From contig NZ_CP139420.1 in the NCBI RefSeq assembly GCF_034119845.1, positions 1,156,001 to 1,220,000 of the forward strand: a stretch of 64,000 nt of DNA. Direction: 5' to 3'. Positions 42,243 through 49,872 of the stretch are shown here, in pieces. Each line of letters begins with the position of its first letter. Position 1 is the stretch's first letter. Position numbers and translations under genes: made by a program. This DNA is from Flavobacterium sp. NG2. GTDB taxonomy: Bacteria; Bacteroidota; Bacteroidia; Flavobacteriales; Flavobacteriaceae. The notes under the pieces were generated by a model. The model was not told the DNA's origin. It saw nothing but the letters and a program-made list of their open reading frames with translations, and made no database searches.

Positions 42243-42785
42243 TTACCAATTTATTTTAAATATTTCGTGTGTGTGTCCAGTGTTTCTTGACTGTATTAAT
42301 TCCAATTCAACGGGAGTGTTATATACAATTCCTAAGCCTTGAATAATTCCTTTGACAAATGCTTGTAAGCCTTGTCTATGTGAAAAATAATGTAGGTGTA
42401 AACTACTTTCGGCTATATCGCTAACTTTAAATTCAGGAGGGCTTAATTTAGGGTAAATTAACATCACTCTGTTGTGAAAGTTAGGTAAATTCACTAAAAA
42501 GTCTTTAAAATTGTTACCTCCAGACTCCATTAATCCGGGGTATTTTTCCTTAGTTGTTTTTACAACCCACCATTCTCCAAATGTAACTAAAACGGCATCA
42601 AGAGACATATCCATTTCTTCTGATACTGCTATTGCTAATTTAAAGGTCACTTCATCATCGTACACTTCATTGCTAAGAAAAAAATCATCTTCTACTCCAC
42701 TTCTTTTATGAATGGCCTGCCATTTTTCTTCGCCAAAATTAGAGATGACTAAGTCTTCAATAGATTTATTAACTATTCCGTACAT
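42243..42785 (-). CDS. H-NOX heme nitric-oxide sensor
   Basis: The 180-residue length is typical of stand-alone bacterial H-NOX. The proximal heme ligand is His104 (LPNFHNRVML), and the heme-propionate motif Y-x-S-x-R is present as Tyr133-Phe-Ser135-His-Arg137. Stand-alone H-NOX proteins bind NO with high affinity and inhibit or modulate a kinase encoded beside them. Here the partner is the HNOBA/PAS kinase immediately downstream. It follows a single-domain receiver gene with a 4-bp gap. Confidence 0.95.
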   Translation of the reverse strand: MYGIVNKSIEDLVISNFGEEKWQAIHKRSGVEDDFFLSNEVYDDEVTFKLAIAVSEEMDMSLDAVLVTFGEWWVVKTTKEKYPGLMESGGNNFKDFLVNLPNFHNRVMLIYPKLSPPEFKVSDIAESSLHLHYFSHRQGLQAFVKGIIQGLGIVYNTPVELELIQSRNTGHTHEIFKINW

Positions 42786-42789
42786 AAAT

Positions 42790-43203
42790 TTAGCTCGTTA
42801 TTAATTCATTTGAACTCCAATACTCAATCATTTTTTTTATCCTGTCAACGTAATCTTCATATTTCAAAGGCTTTATTACGTAGCCAGCGATTCCTATTCG
42901 ATAACATTCTAAAACATCTGTATGATTGTTTGATGTAGTTAGTATGATTGCTGGAATGTATTTTAAATGCTCATCAGCTTTTAATATGCCTAAAAATTCG
43001 ATTCCATTAATTTTGGGCATGTTTAAATCCAAAACTATAATGTCGGGAACAATCTCTCTTACCTTCAATATTTCTATTGCTTCCTCACCATTGTTGGCTT
43101 CAATGATTTTGTGACTCATCTTTAAGGTGCTTAAAACTCTATTGAATTTCATTACCTCAATTTCATCGTCTTCAATAAGTAGTATGTTAAGTGGTTTGCT
43201 CAT
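42790..43203 (-). CDS. Single-domain response regulator (receiver only)
   Basis: The 137-residue CheY-like protein has acidic residues EDDE near 11-14, phospho-acceptor Asp in IIVLDLNMP near residue 58, Thr in ILTTSNN near 90 and Lys in YVIKPLKYED near 113. There is no output domain. It is the first gene of the signalling operon and may be a phosphate sink or shuttle to Hpt, or may act on a protein target such as the kinase. A LytTR-like repeat starts 83 bp upstream, suggesting feedback. Confidence 0.92.
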   Translation of the reverse strand: MSKPLNILLIEDDEIEVMKFNRVLSTLKMSHKIIEANNGEEAIEILKVREIVPDIIVLDLNMPKINGIEFLGILKADEHLKYIPAIILTTSNNHTDVLECYRIGIAGYVIKPLKYEDYVDRIKKMIEYWSSNELITS

Positions 43204-43285
43204 TTTGATTGGATATAATTTGATTTTTAAAAATAGATAAATTAAATAGAATTAAGACGGAATTTCGCCGACATTTTAATAAACT

Positions 43286-43317
43286 TAGTTGAATGGTAAA
43301 AAAGTATCGATGAATGA
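43286..43317 (-). promoter_or_regulatory. LytTR-like direct repeat upstream of the NO-signalling operon
   Basis: TAGTTGAATGG (43286-43296) and TCGATGAATGA (43307-43317) are direct repeats with a 21-bp period. The first matches the box at 33710 at 9 of 11 positions. It ends 9 bp before the stop side of the yjbR-like gene and lies 83-114 bp upstream of the operon's first start codon. Confidence 0.4.
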
Positions 43318-43325
43318 ATGCTATA

Positions 43326-43691
43326 TTAAGAGTTAGAAATCAAGTCTTGTATTTTTTTAGTTAAACTTTTAAAAACTAAATCATAAGAATGATCGATTAA
43401 TTCTTTAATCAAATCGTCTGGTACTTCCTGATTGATTGCAATAGTATTCCAATGGACTTTGCTCATATGGTAACCAGGTTGGATGGCATCATATTGTGCT
43501 CGAAGTTCTAATGCGCGTTCAGGATCACATTTTAAATTAACAGAAGGGCTCCCTTTTTCCCATTGTTCCAACGAGCTTAAAGCAAACATCTTTTCGCCAA
43601 CTTTAAATACCAAAGCGTCTTCATTAAAAGGGAAGTGTTCGGTCACTCCTTTTTTAGCTAAACAATATTCATAGTAAGTTTCTAAATTCAT
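43326..43691 (-). CDS. MmcQ/YjbR family protein
   Basis: The 121-residue protein matches the YjbR/MmcQ family, a CyaY-like fold of uncertain role (MNLETYYEYCLAKKGVTEHFPF, given as YYEYCLAKKGV; central KMFALSSLEQWEKG; and GYHMSKVHWNTI near residue 74). Some members bind DNA. The reading frame is complete and cytoplasmic. It precedes the signalling operon in the same direction with a 122-bp gap that contains a LytTR-like repeat, so it is probably transcribed separately. Confidence 0.85.
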   Translation of the reverse strand: MNLETYYEYCLAKKGVTEHFPFNEDALVFKVGEKMFALSSLEQWEKGSPSVNLKCDPERALELRAQYDAIQPGYHMSKVHWNTIAINQEVPDDLIKELIDHSYDLVFKSLTKKIQDLISNS

Positions 43692-43763
43692 AATGCTTTT
43701 TGTTTGAATAAGTTAAATTAACCCGTGGGGTGAAATTAATTTAATAGTTAATTTTACACTTAT

Positions 43764-43823
43764 TGTCACATTGAGCTTGTCGAAATGTATCATATATGAG
43801 GTCTTCGACAGGCTCAGACTGAC
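43764..43823. repeat. Inverted intergenic repeat (TTGAGCTTGTCGAA / TTCGACAGGCTCAG type)
   Basis: The arms at 43764-43784 and 43803-43823 are imperfect inverted copies around a short AT-rich centre. The words TTGAGCTTGTCGAA and CTTCGACAGGCTCAG are a common intergenic palindrome in Bacteroidota. It sits in the 216-bp gap before the DUF4260 gene. Confidence 0.7.
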
Positions 43824-43907
43824 TATTGGGTTTAAATAACTTTAGATTTAAATTAGAATTGCCTTTTTTTAAGTGAATCTGATTAATTTTACCCATGGGT
43901 TAAATTA

Positions 43908-44261
43908 CTATTTTTTTCCTATTTCACCTAAATGGGTAAACTTAAATCCAGTCTCGTATTTTAAGCCATAACCCAATGCCCTGTCAAAACAGGCGTGAGA
44001 GAAAAGGATAGTTCCAGCTAATTGCATTGGGGCATTTGAGAGAGATATCCCTGTCAAGTATACACCAATAGCAATTCCTTTATGATGAAATAGGTTGTAT
44101 AAAAATGCGCCTGCTTTATTATTGAAAAGGTATCCTAGCATTGAAAAATCGGGTGTTAACAGCAAAGCCAAAAACCACCACCAAGCATAATCCAGTTGGC
44201 TGAAAAGGAAAATACCAAGGATAAACATTCCTAATTCTTCGAGTTTAATAATCGCTTTCAT
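43908..44261 (-). CDS. DUF4260 family membrane protein
   Basis: The 117-residue protein has three to four membrane helices and the family's conserved wording: LEELGMFILGIFLF at the start, TPDFSMLGYLFN near residue 40, NLFHHKG near 57, and SHACFDRALGYGLKY near 90. The conserved His residues suggest metal or proton handling, but no function is known. Its start overlaps the stop of the cyclase gene by 4 bp, so the two are co-transcribed. Confidence 0.85.
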   Translation of the reverse strand: MKAIIKLEELGMFILGIFLFSQLDYAWWWFLALLLTPDFSMLGYLFNNKAGAFLYNLFHHKGIAIGVYLTGISLSNAPMQLAGTILFSHACFDRALGYGLKYETGFKFTHLGEIGKK

Positions 44262-45028
44262 TGTATTTTATATAAAATAGGCTTGCTAGGGCTGGCGTCA
44301 TTTTCAAAAGAGGCAATCTGTAAATTCAACAAATAATTGCCGTCTTGGATTTCATTTGGCACAAAAATCATCTCGGTAATGGTGCAGTCCAAACGGGCAT
44401 CTTCATTCAATCGATGTGTGTCTTGAACATTCCAAAAAGCTTTGTGAGCCAATAGTTTTCCTCCGTCTTTTTCTTTATCAACACTAGGAAGGTCAATTAG
44501 CAAATGTTTGATGCCGCTTTCGCGAATGAATCGCGCAGCCTCTTCAGATAAGTAGGGTGGATTGGTATTCGAATAGTTAGTTGATTTTTTTGAATCAGAA
44601 TTAGGTAGTGTTCTGATTATAATAGCTTCTTTAGGATTGCCTAATTTTAACGTCAAATCAAGTCCAGTCAATAAGTTGTCTAAAGTAATCACCAAATCTT
44701 CTCCTTGTGCTTCTGGTTCAACCGAAATCAATTCAGCTATAAAGAAAAAGGTTTTCAGTGACTGGTTGATACTATAAAAATCACGAGTTATATGTCCTAA
44801 ACATTCCGTATGCGTACCATGAGCATGTGGATTGAATTGAATATTGTTGAAATTGGTTGATGAATTCCCTTCTGAAACTTTTCCTATCCAGTTTTCAACT
44901 CGCACTGGTTCAATAATGGGTTTGTCTAAATACCAGGCAATTGGGTTTTCATCTGTATTGGTTAACGGAATCGAAATATCGATAGGTTTTGATAAGTCGA
45001 CTTGGAAGTTGTTGATTGTTGCTAACAC
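44258..45028 (-). CDS. Cyclase family protein (kynurenine-formamidase-like metal hydrolase)
   Basis: The 256-residue protein belongs to the cyclase/KynB metal-dependent hydrolase family. The signature HAHGTHTECLGH lies near residue 68, the FxPHxGTHxD/E pattern that binds zinc. Family members open or close amide or lactam rings, such as N-formylkynurenine, but specificity cannot be read here and no tryptophan-catabolism genes are near. It is probably cytoplasmic. The gene is first in a two-gene unit with the DUF4260 gene. Confidence 0.85.
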   Translation of the reverse strand: MLATINNFQVDLSKPIDISIPLTNTDENPIAWYLDKPIIEPVRVENWIGKVSEGNSSTNFNNIQFNPHAHGTHTECLGHITRDFYSINQSLKTFFFIAELISVEPEAQGEDLVITLDNLLTGLDLTLKLGNPKEAIIIRTLPNSDSKKSTNYSNTNPPYLSEEAARFIRESGIKHLLIDLPSVDKEKDGGKLLAHKAFWNVQDTHRLNEDARLDCTITEMIFVPNEIQDGNYLLNLQIASFENDASPSKPILYKIQ

Positions 45029-45040
45029 CTTATTGTTTTT

Positions 45041-45089
45041 TTACCGCTAAGGTGCTATTTTCTTTGCGTCCTTGCGCCTTAGCGGTGAA
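45041..45089. repeat. Short inverted repeat (TTACCGCTAAGG / CCTTAGCGGTGAA)
   Basis: Twelve-bp arms at 45041-45052 and 45077-45089 enclose a spacer containing CTTTGCGTCCTTGCG. The words CTTAGCGGTAAA and TTTGCGGTAAA recur at 19055-19110, so both belong to one palindromic family. It also lies between hemW's end and the cyclase gene, where it could act as a weak terminator. Confidence 0.6.
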
Positions 45090-45093
45090 TTAG

Positions 45094-46227
45094 TTATTCC
45101 AAATTTAAGTAAAACAAATCACTTGCAATTCCATCTGTTAAAAACTTTCCTTTTTTAGTAGGTTTTAAGATGTTGTTTTCGATGGAGACTAATTCGTCAT
45201 TGAGGAATTTCTCTGTTTGTTTGATAAGGTAATCCAAATAGGTTTCTCCAAACTCAGATTCAATTCGGTTTAAATCAACGCCCCAAATAGTGCGTAAGCC
45301 CGTCATGATATATTCATTGTAACGGTCAGTCAAAGTTAAACTTTCAACTTCATTTGGCAATTGATTATCTTGAATGGATTTTAGATAAAGTGTGTTGTTG
45401 GCAATATTCCAACTTCGTGAAATACCGTCGTAGCTATGTGCTGAAGGCCCAATTCCGATGTATTTTTTACCTATCCAATACGACGAATTGTTTTTAGAAA
45501 AATAGTTTTCTTTTCCAAAATTCGACAATTCGTAATGAATGAAATCATTCGCCTCTAGCATCTCGACTAAAATCATGAAATGTTCCTGTGCTACTTCGTC
45601 ATTAGGTTCGGCTACTTTGCCTGTTTGAATTAATTTTTTCAATGCAGTTTTGGGTTCTACCGTTAAAGCATAACTTGAAATATGTGGAATTCCAAAAGAC
45701 AAAGCCGTTTCGATATTTTGTTTCCATTTTTCGTTGCTCATGTTTGGAATGCCATAAATCAAGTCGAGTGAAATATTATCAAAATATTGAGTGGCTTCTT
45801 CTAGACATTTTTTGGCTTCAGCCGAATTATGCGCACGATTCATCATTTGCAAATCGTCTTCAAAGAAAGATTGAATTCCAATACTCAATCTATTTATTTT
45901 AGTTTTCGAAAGTGCTTGAATACGCTCGCTGGACAAATCATCGGGATTGGCTTCGAGTGTAATTTCGGGATTTTCTACAACTGTGTAATTTTGGTAAACC
46001 GTTGTAATCAGAAAATTAATTTCATCTGTACTCAACACTGACGGCGTTCCGCCACCAAAATAGATAGTCTCAATATTCTCGGTTGCAGATTCACTTTTGC
46101 GTAAGCGAATTTCATTGGCCAAAGCCAAAACCATTTCGTCTTTCTTTTTCATAGAAGTCGAAAAATGAAAGTCGCAATAATGACAAGCTTGTTTGCAGAA
46201 GGGGATATGGATGTAGATGCCAGACAT
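45094..46227 (-). CDS. hemW: HemW-type radical SAM protein (heme chaperone)
   Basis: The 377-residue protein starts MSGIYIHIPFCKQACHYCDF with the radical-SAM cysteine triad Cys11, Cys15 and Cys18 in CxxxCxxC spacing. HemW-like proteins were long annotated as oxygen-independent coproporphyrinogen III oxidases but lack the extra N-terminal Cys and act in heme insertion. Further family features are FGGGTPS near residue 57, SIGIQSF near 117 and the C-terminal HemN domain. The ATG is the only reasonable start. A repeat-rich gap with a four-helix-bundle gene separates it from ruvC. Confidence 0.92.
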   Translation of the reverse strand: MSGIYIHIPFCKQACHYCDFHFSTSMKKKDEMVLALANEIRLRKSESATENIETIYFGGGTPSVLSTDEINFLITTVYQNYTVVENPEITLEANPDDLSSERIQALSKTKINRLSIGIQSFFEDDLQMMNRAHNSAEAKKCLEEATQYFDNISLDLIYGIPNMSNEKWKQNIETALSFGIPHISSYALTVEPKTALKKLIQTGKVAEPNDEVAQEHFMILVEMLEANDFIHYELSNFGKENYFSKNNSSYWIGKKYIGIGPSAHSYDGISRSWNIANNTLYLKSIQDNQLPNEVESLTLTDRYNEYIMTGLRTIWGVDLNRIESEFGETYLDYLIKQTEKFLNDELVSIENNILKPTKKGKFLTDGIASDLFYLNLE

Positions 46228-46273
46228 AAATTAGTGTTCAGTGTTCAGTCTTTGAAAAGTGTTCAGTGTTCAG

Positions 46274-46754
46274 TTTTTTTAGTATTCAGAATAACTGACC
46301 ACTACATTTTTACTCTTTTTTGGATCCAAATTTCTCTGGATTTAATAACATATAGTTTATCAGTTTTCCAATTTCTAGACTTTCTGAAATAAGTTCTTGG
46401 TAAATCGGTTCTGTAATATATTTGCAGGCTAAAGCAAATTCTAGCCAAACTTGAGTTTCTGAATTTTCTCCATCAGAATCTGTTAGTTTGCTGAAAAAAT
46501 GATTTGGATAAATCCTTTTTCGATATGATTCTGCAATTGTAACAGGAACACTTCTTGAAGAACGACGAATTTGATCCGTCAGAGAGTAGGTGTCTTCCTT
46601 TGGGAATGCTTTAGATATTTCAAAAATCTTCATTGCCAATGCAAATGATTTTTTATAAGCTAATAAATCTTGAAATCTCATAATGGCTTTTTAAAATTAA
46701 TATTGAATAATTCTGTTTAAGCTACTAACTGAATACTAAAAACCTGAAAACTGA
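46274..46754. repeat. Four-helix-bundle gene cassette A with inverted flanking repeats
   Basis: The left arm around 46274-46291 (TTTTTTTAGTATTCAG) is inverted at 46729-46754 (CTGAATACTAAAAACC). GACCACTA occurs on both sides (46300-46307 and 46781-46788). Outside the left arm, GTGTTCAGTGTTCAG is repeated in direct orientation near 46230-46276. The enclosed DNA contains only the S23-like gene. Confidence 0.55.
46310..46681 (-). CDS. Four-helix-bundle protein (S23 / 23S rRNA intervening-sequence type), cassette A
   Basis: The 123-residue protein has the signature of the TIGR02436 family: MRFQDLLAYKKSFALAMKIF at the start, FPKEDTYSLTDQIRRSSRSVP near residue 33 and ELISESLEIGKLINYM near 95, here quoted in sections. 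Relatives are encoded in intervening sequences of 23S rRNA genes and as stand-alone genes in Bacteroidota; their function is unknown. It lies between hemW and ruvC, flanked by inverted and direct repeats. Confidence 0.85.
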   Translation of the reverse strand: MRFQDLLAYKKSFALAMKIFEISKAFPKEDTYSLTDQIRRSSRSVPVTIAESYRKRIYPNHFFSKLTDSDGENSETQVWLEFALACKYITEPIYQELISESLEIGKLINYMLLNPEKFGSKKE

Positions 46755-46807
46755 TTACTTTTTCTAATGCTTCATAATTGACCACTAAAAATCTGATCAC
46801 TGCTTAC

Positions 46808-47362
46808 TTATTTCTTAATTCGTTCTTCATTTTGTTTCACAAAAGCATCCCAACCCGAATAACTCTTGGCTCCAATCACTTTTCCTGAATTAAAAAAGTG
46901 ACAAACCGCAGCTGCTAAACCATCGGTAGAATCGAGGTTTTTAGGTAGTTCTTTCAATCCTAAAAGTTGTTGCAGCATTTTGGCAACTTGTTCTTTGCTG
47001 GCATTACCGTTTCCAGTAATCGCCATTTTTATTTTTTTAGGTTCGTATTCCGTAATTGGAATTCCTCTTGATAGGCCTGCTGCCATAGCAACACCTTGGG
47101 CTCGTCCTAATTTTAACATGGACTGCACGTTTTTTCCAAAGAACGGAGCTTCAATAGCTATTTCGTCTGGGTGGTGGGTCTCTATTAGTTCGATGGTGCG
47201 TTCAAAAATGATTTTTAATTTTTGGTAGTGATTGTCATATTTGGATAATTGCAATTCATTTAATTGGACAAAAGACATCTTTTTGTTGACGACTTTTATC
47301 AATCCGAATCCCATAATTGTGGTTCCTGGGTCAATTCCTAATATAATACGCTCGTTTGGCAT
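46808..47362 (-). CDS. ruvC: Crossover junction endodeoxyribonuclease RuvC
   Basis: RuvC resolves Holliday junctions during homologous recombination. The 184-residue protein has the RNase H-fold acidic residues in IILGIDPGTTIMGFG (Asp near residue 10), IEAPFFGKNVQS (Glu near 69), and the C-terminal DSTDGLAAAVCH (Asp near 145). The start ATG is at 47362. It is monocistronic; the gap upstream is 283 bp and holds the RRM gene's terminator and no gene. Confidence 0.95.
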   Translation of the reverse strand: MPNERIILGIDPGTTIMGFGLIKVVNKKMSFVQLNELQLSKYDNHYQKLKIIFERTIELIETHHPDEIAIEAPFFGKNVQSMLKLGRAQGVAMAAGLSRGIPITEYEPKKIKMAITGNGNASKEQVAKMLQQLLGLKELPKNLDSTDGLAAAVCHFFNSGKVIGAKSYSGWDAFVKQNEERIKK

Positions 47363-47590
47363 TGTGGTAGATTCATTTTACCATCGATTAGTTTTTTGTC
47401 AAATTTTCTAATGATTCAATGGTTATTTTTAATTGTATACAAATCTAATTCTTTTGTAGTGTCAAGTCCTATAAAAAATATTTTTTGTTTATTCTTAGCT
47501 TGAAATGTTTGTTTGTTGTTTTTTGTTTGAAATTTAATTCTATCTCAATGTTCGCTTCTTTTTTACAGTCTTACAGGGCGGGATATATCT

Positions 47591-47626
47591 AAAACAAAAG
47601 AGGCTGCCCGAAAAGGCAGCCTCTTT
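47591..47626 (-). terminator. Terminator of the RRM-protein gene
   Basis: The 9-bp stem GAGGCTGCC / GGCAGCCTC (47600-47608 and 47615-47623) has, on the minus strand, a following U-rich run. It lies 20 bp beyond the stop at 47646. Confidence 0.85.
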
Positions 47627-47645
47627 ATTATTTCAAGAAAAAATA

Positions 47646-47987
47646 TTAATATCCTCCTCTGTTTCCACCACGGTCATTTCCACCACGGTTTCCACCACCA
47701 TAACTTCCGCTACGGTTGTTGTTGAAACTTCTTCTTTCGCCTTCTGGTTTTGGCTCAGATTTGTTAACTACAATTGTACGTCCTTGAACAGTCGCTCCGT
47801 TCAATTCGTCAATTGCTTTTTGAGCGTCTTCGTCACTTGGCATTTCAACAAAACCAAATCCTTTGCTTCTTCCTGTAAATTTATCCGTGATAATTTTAAC
47901 TGAATCAACTGCTCCGTAAGCCTCGAAAGACTCTCTTAAATCTGCTTCCTCAATACTGAATGGAAGGCTTCCAACAAAAATATTCAT
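47646..47987 (-). CDS. RRM-domain RNA-binding protein with glycine-rich tail
   Basis: The 113-residue protein has one RNA-recognition motif at residues 1-80 with RNP2 (IFVGSLPF) and RNP1 (KGFGFVEM). A short tail rich in Gly, Arg, Asn and Ser (GGGNRGGNDRGG) follows. This is the layout of small cold- or stress-linked RNA-binding proteins found in cyanobacteria and Bacteroidota. It is monocistronic with a strong terminator. Confidence 0.92.
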   Translation of the reverse strand: MNIFVGSLPFSIEEADLRESFEAYGAVDSVKIITDKFTGRSKGFGFVEMPSDEDAQKAIDELNGATVQGRTIVVNKSEPKPEGERRSFNNNRSGSYGGGNRGGNDRGGNRGGY

Positions 47988-48127
47988 ATGTGCTTATTTA
48001 TAATAATGAAGCAAATGTAGTTTAATTTATTTCTAATCTACTATAAATTAGCTTATTTAATCATTTATTTTTAATTCCAACTCTATAGACTTTGTTCTAG
48101 TTGTTAAAATAAATTAAAGTGAAAGAA

Positions 48128-48598
48128 TTAAGGTTGAACTGGAACTTTGTAAAAAACGCCTTGCTGAAAATTTAATACAGGCTCTGCTGTTGAGTTTGCG
48201 ACAGTATTTACTGCATTAAATCTAAAAGTGCCTGAGATTGTATTGTTGATATTGTCGTATTCAGTGATGATGATTTGTCCGTCACCTTTTCCTGTGCTTG
48301 TTGCATAACTTAAATTCCCTGATGTGTTTGTTTGTACATAAGTTGCTGTTATAGCATTGTTGACTCCCAATTCGTATGTTTTTACAGCTGAACCATTGGT
48401 TTTTAAGGTTACTTGTTCGTCTCTGGTGTAAGCATTAATGGTTACGACACCAGCAGTGTTAACTGTTGCAGATGTTGTTATTGCACGCCAAAAAATGTTG
48501 TCTTTAACTCCTTGAAAGGAAGGATTGTTGAATTTTACATTTTCTTCGCAAGAGTTTAGACAAAATAACAATACACTATAAAGGAAGTATTTTTTCAT
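48128..48598 (-). CDS. DUF6252-like lipoprotein
   Basis: The 156-residue protein has a lipoprotein signal ending LFCLNSC (Cys near residue 17). A beta-rich domain follows, with segments IFWRAITTSATVN, YELGVNNAITATYV and GQIIITEYDNINNTISGTFRF. This organisation fits DUF6252 proteins of Flavobacteriaceae, whose function is unknown. No nearby gene suggests a role, and the reading frame is complete. Confidence 0.7.
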   Translation of the reverse strand: MKKYFLYSVLLFCLNSCEENVKFNNPSFQGVKDNIFWRAITTSATVNTAGVVTINAYTRDEQVTLKTNGSAVKTYELGVNNAITATYVQTNTSGNLSYATSTGKGDGQIIITEYDNINNTISGTFRFNAVNTVANSTAEPVLNFQQGVFYKVPVQP

Positions 48599-48717
48599 GA
48601 AAATAATTTTTACCTAACAAAAATAAAATAATATATATACAAAAATAGATTAATAGAAGTAAATATAATAATATTTAACCTAGTATAAATCAGTTAGTTT
48701 TTTTAAAAAAAATAATA

Positions 48718-48755
48718 TATCTTTGCGCCCTCAATTAACAGAGGTCGAGTACCTC
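48718..48755 (+). promoter_or_regulatory. rpsP promoter -7 element and small leader hairpin
   Basis: TATCTTTG at 48718-48725 fits TAnnTTTG; a clear -33 TTG at the right distance is not seen. Between it and the start codon, GAGGT-CGAGT-ACCTC (48741-48755) forms a small hairpin 20 bp before the ATG. It could be a ribosomal-protein leader controlling S16 and RimM synthesis, but this is unproven. Confidence 0.5.
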
Positions 48756-48774
48756 AAAATTTAATCATAAGATT

Positions 48775-49329
48775 ATGTCAGTAAAAATTAGATTACAAAG
48801 ACACGGTAAAAAAGGAAAACCTTTTTACTGGGTAGTAGCTGCAGATGCACGCTCAAAAAGAGATGGTAAATACTTAGAGAAAATCGGTACTTACAATCCA
48901 AATACTAACCCAGCAACTATCGACTTAAACCTTGATAGCGCAGTAAAATGGCTGCACAATGGTGCTCAACCAACTGATACTGCAAAAGCAATCCTTTCTT
49001 ACAAAGGAGCTTTATTGAAACACCACCTTGATGGAGGAGTTCGTAAAGGAGCCTTAACTCAAGAACAAGCTGATGCAAAATTAGCTACTTGGTTAGAAGC
49101 AAAAGCTGGTAAAGTTGATGCTAAAAAAGACGGTTTATCAAAAGCGCAAGCTGATGCTAAAGCTAAAGCTTTGAAAGCAGAACAAGAAGTTAACGCAAAA
49201 CGTTTAGCTGCTGCTGCTCAAGCAGAAGCTGATGCTATTGCTGCCGCTGCACCTGCTGAAGAAGTTGCCGAAGTAGAAGCTTCATCTGAAGAGGCTGCTG
49301 AAGAAACTAACGAAGAAACTCAAGCTTAA
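48775..49329 (+). CDS. rpsP: 30S ribosomal protein S16 with C-terminal extension
   Basis: The first 80 residues are a normal S16 (KIRLQRHGKKGKPFYWVVAAD, quoted in part, then GTYNPNTNP), a small-subunit assembly protein. The remaining 100 residues form an Ala/Glu/Lys-rich, probably helical and acidic extension, typical of Bacteroidota S16 but far longer than the 80-90-residue forms elsewhere. The extension contains repeated AxADAxA words. rimM follows 13 bp downstream, the usual pairing. Confidence 0.97.
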   Translation: MSVKIRLQRHGKKGKPFYWVVAADARSKRDGKYLEKIGTYNPNTNPATIDLNLDSAVKWLHNGAQPTDTAKAILSYKGALLKHHLDGGVRKGALTQEQADAKLATWLEAKAGKVDAKKDGLSKAQADAKAKALKAEQEVNAKRLAAAAQAEADAIAAAAPAEEVAEVEASSEEAAEETNEETQA

Positions 49330-49342
49330 TTTACTTGCGATA

Positions 49343-49867
49343 ATGCGTAAAGAAGATTGTTTCTATTTAGGTAAAATCGCTAAAAAATTTAGTTTCAAAG
49401 GGGAAGTTCTAGCCTATCTAGACACGGACGAACCTGAGTTATACGAAAACTTGGAATCAGTGTTTGTTGAATGCAACAGACACTTGATTCCTTTTTTTAT
49501 TGAAAACTGTTCACTTCATAAAAATGATTTCTTACGAATTCGTTTCGAAGAAGTAAACTCCGAAGAAGATGCCGATGCTATCATAGGCAACGGAATTTAC
49601 CTTCCTTTAAATATGTTACCCAAACTTAGCGGTAACAAATTTTATTTTCACGAAGTTATAGGATTTGAAATCGAAGATCAACGTCTAGGCGTTTTCGGTA
49701 TCATCCAATCTGTAAACGATACAACAGCTCAACCACTCTTTGAGGTATTAAACGGAAATGTCGAAATTTTAATCCCAATGATTGACCATTTCTTGGTTAA
49801 AGTAGATCGTGAAAACAAAAAAATCATCATGAACCTTCCGGAAGGACTTGTTGAGATGTACCTGTAA
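49343..49867 (+). CDS. rimM: Ribosome maturation factor RimM
   Basis: RimM helps mature the 30S head domain and binds S19. The 174-residue protein has the N-terminal beta-barrel (FYLGKIAKKFSFKGEVLAYL near residue 7) and a C-terminal PRC-barrel (FYFHEVIGFEIED near 95, VLNGNVEILIPMIDHFLVKVD near 133, quoted in part). It directly follows rpsP in an operon. Beyond its stop begins the inverted repeat of cassette B. Confidence 0.95.
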   Translation: MRKEDCFYLGKIAKKFSFKGEVLAYLDTDEPELYENLESVFVECNRHLIPFFIENCSLHKNDFLRIRFEEVNSEEDADAIIGNGIYLPLNMLPKLSGNKFYFHEVIGFEIEDQRLGVFGIIQSVNDTTAQPLFEVLNGNVEILIPMIDHFLVKVDRENKKIIMNLPEGLVEMYL

Positions 49868-49872
49868 AAGGA

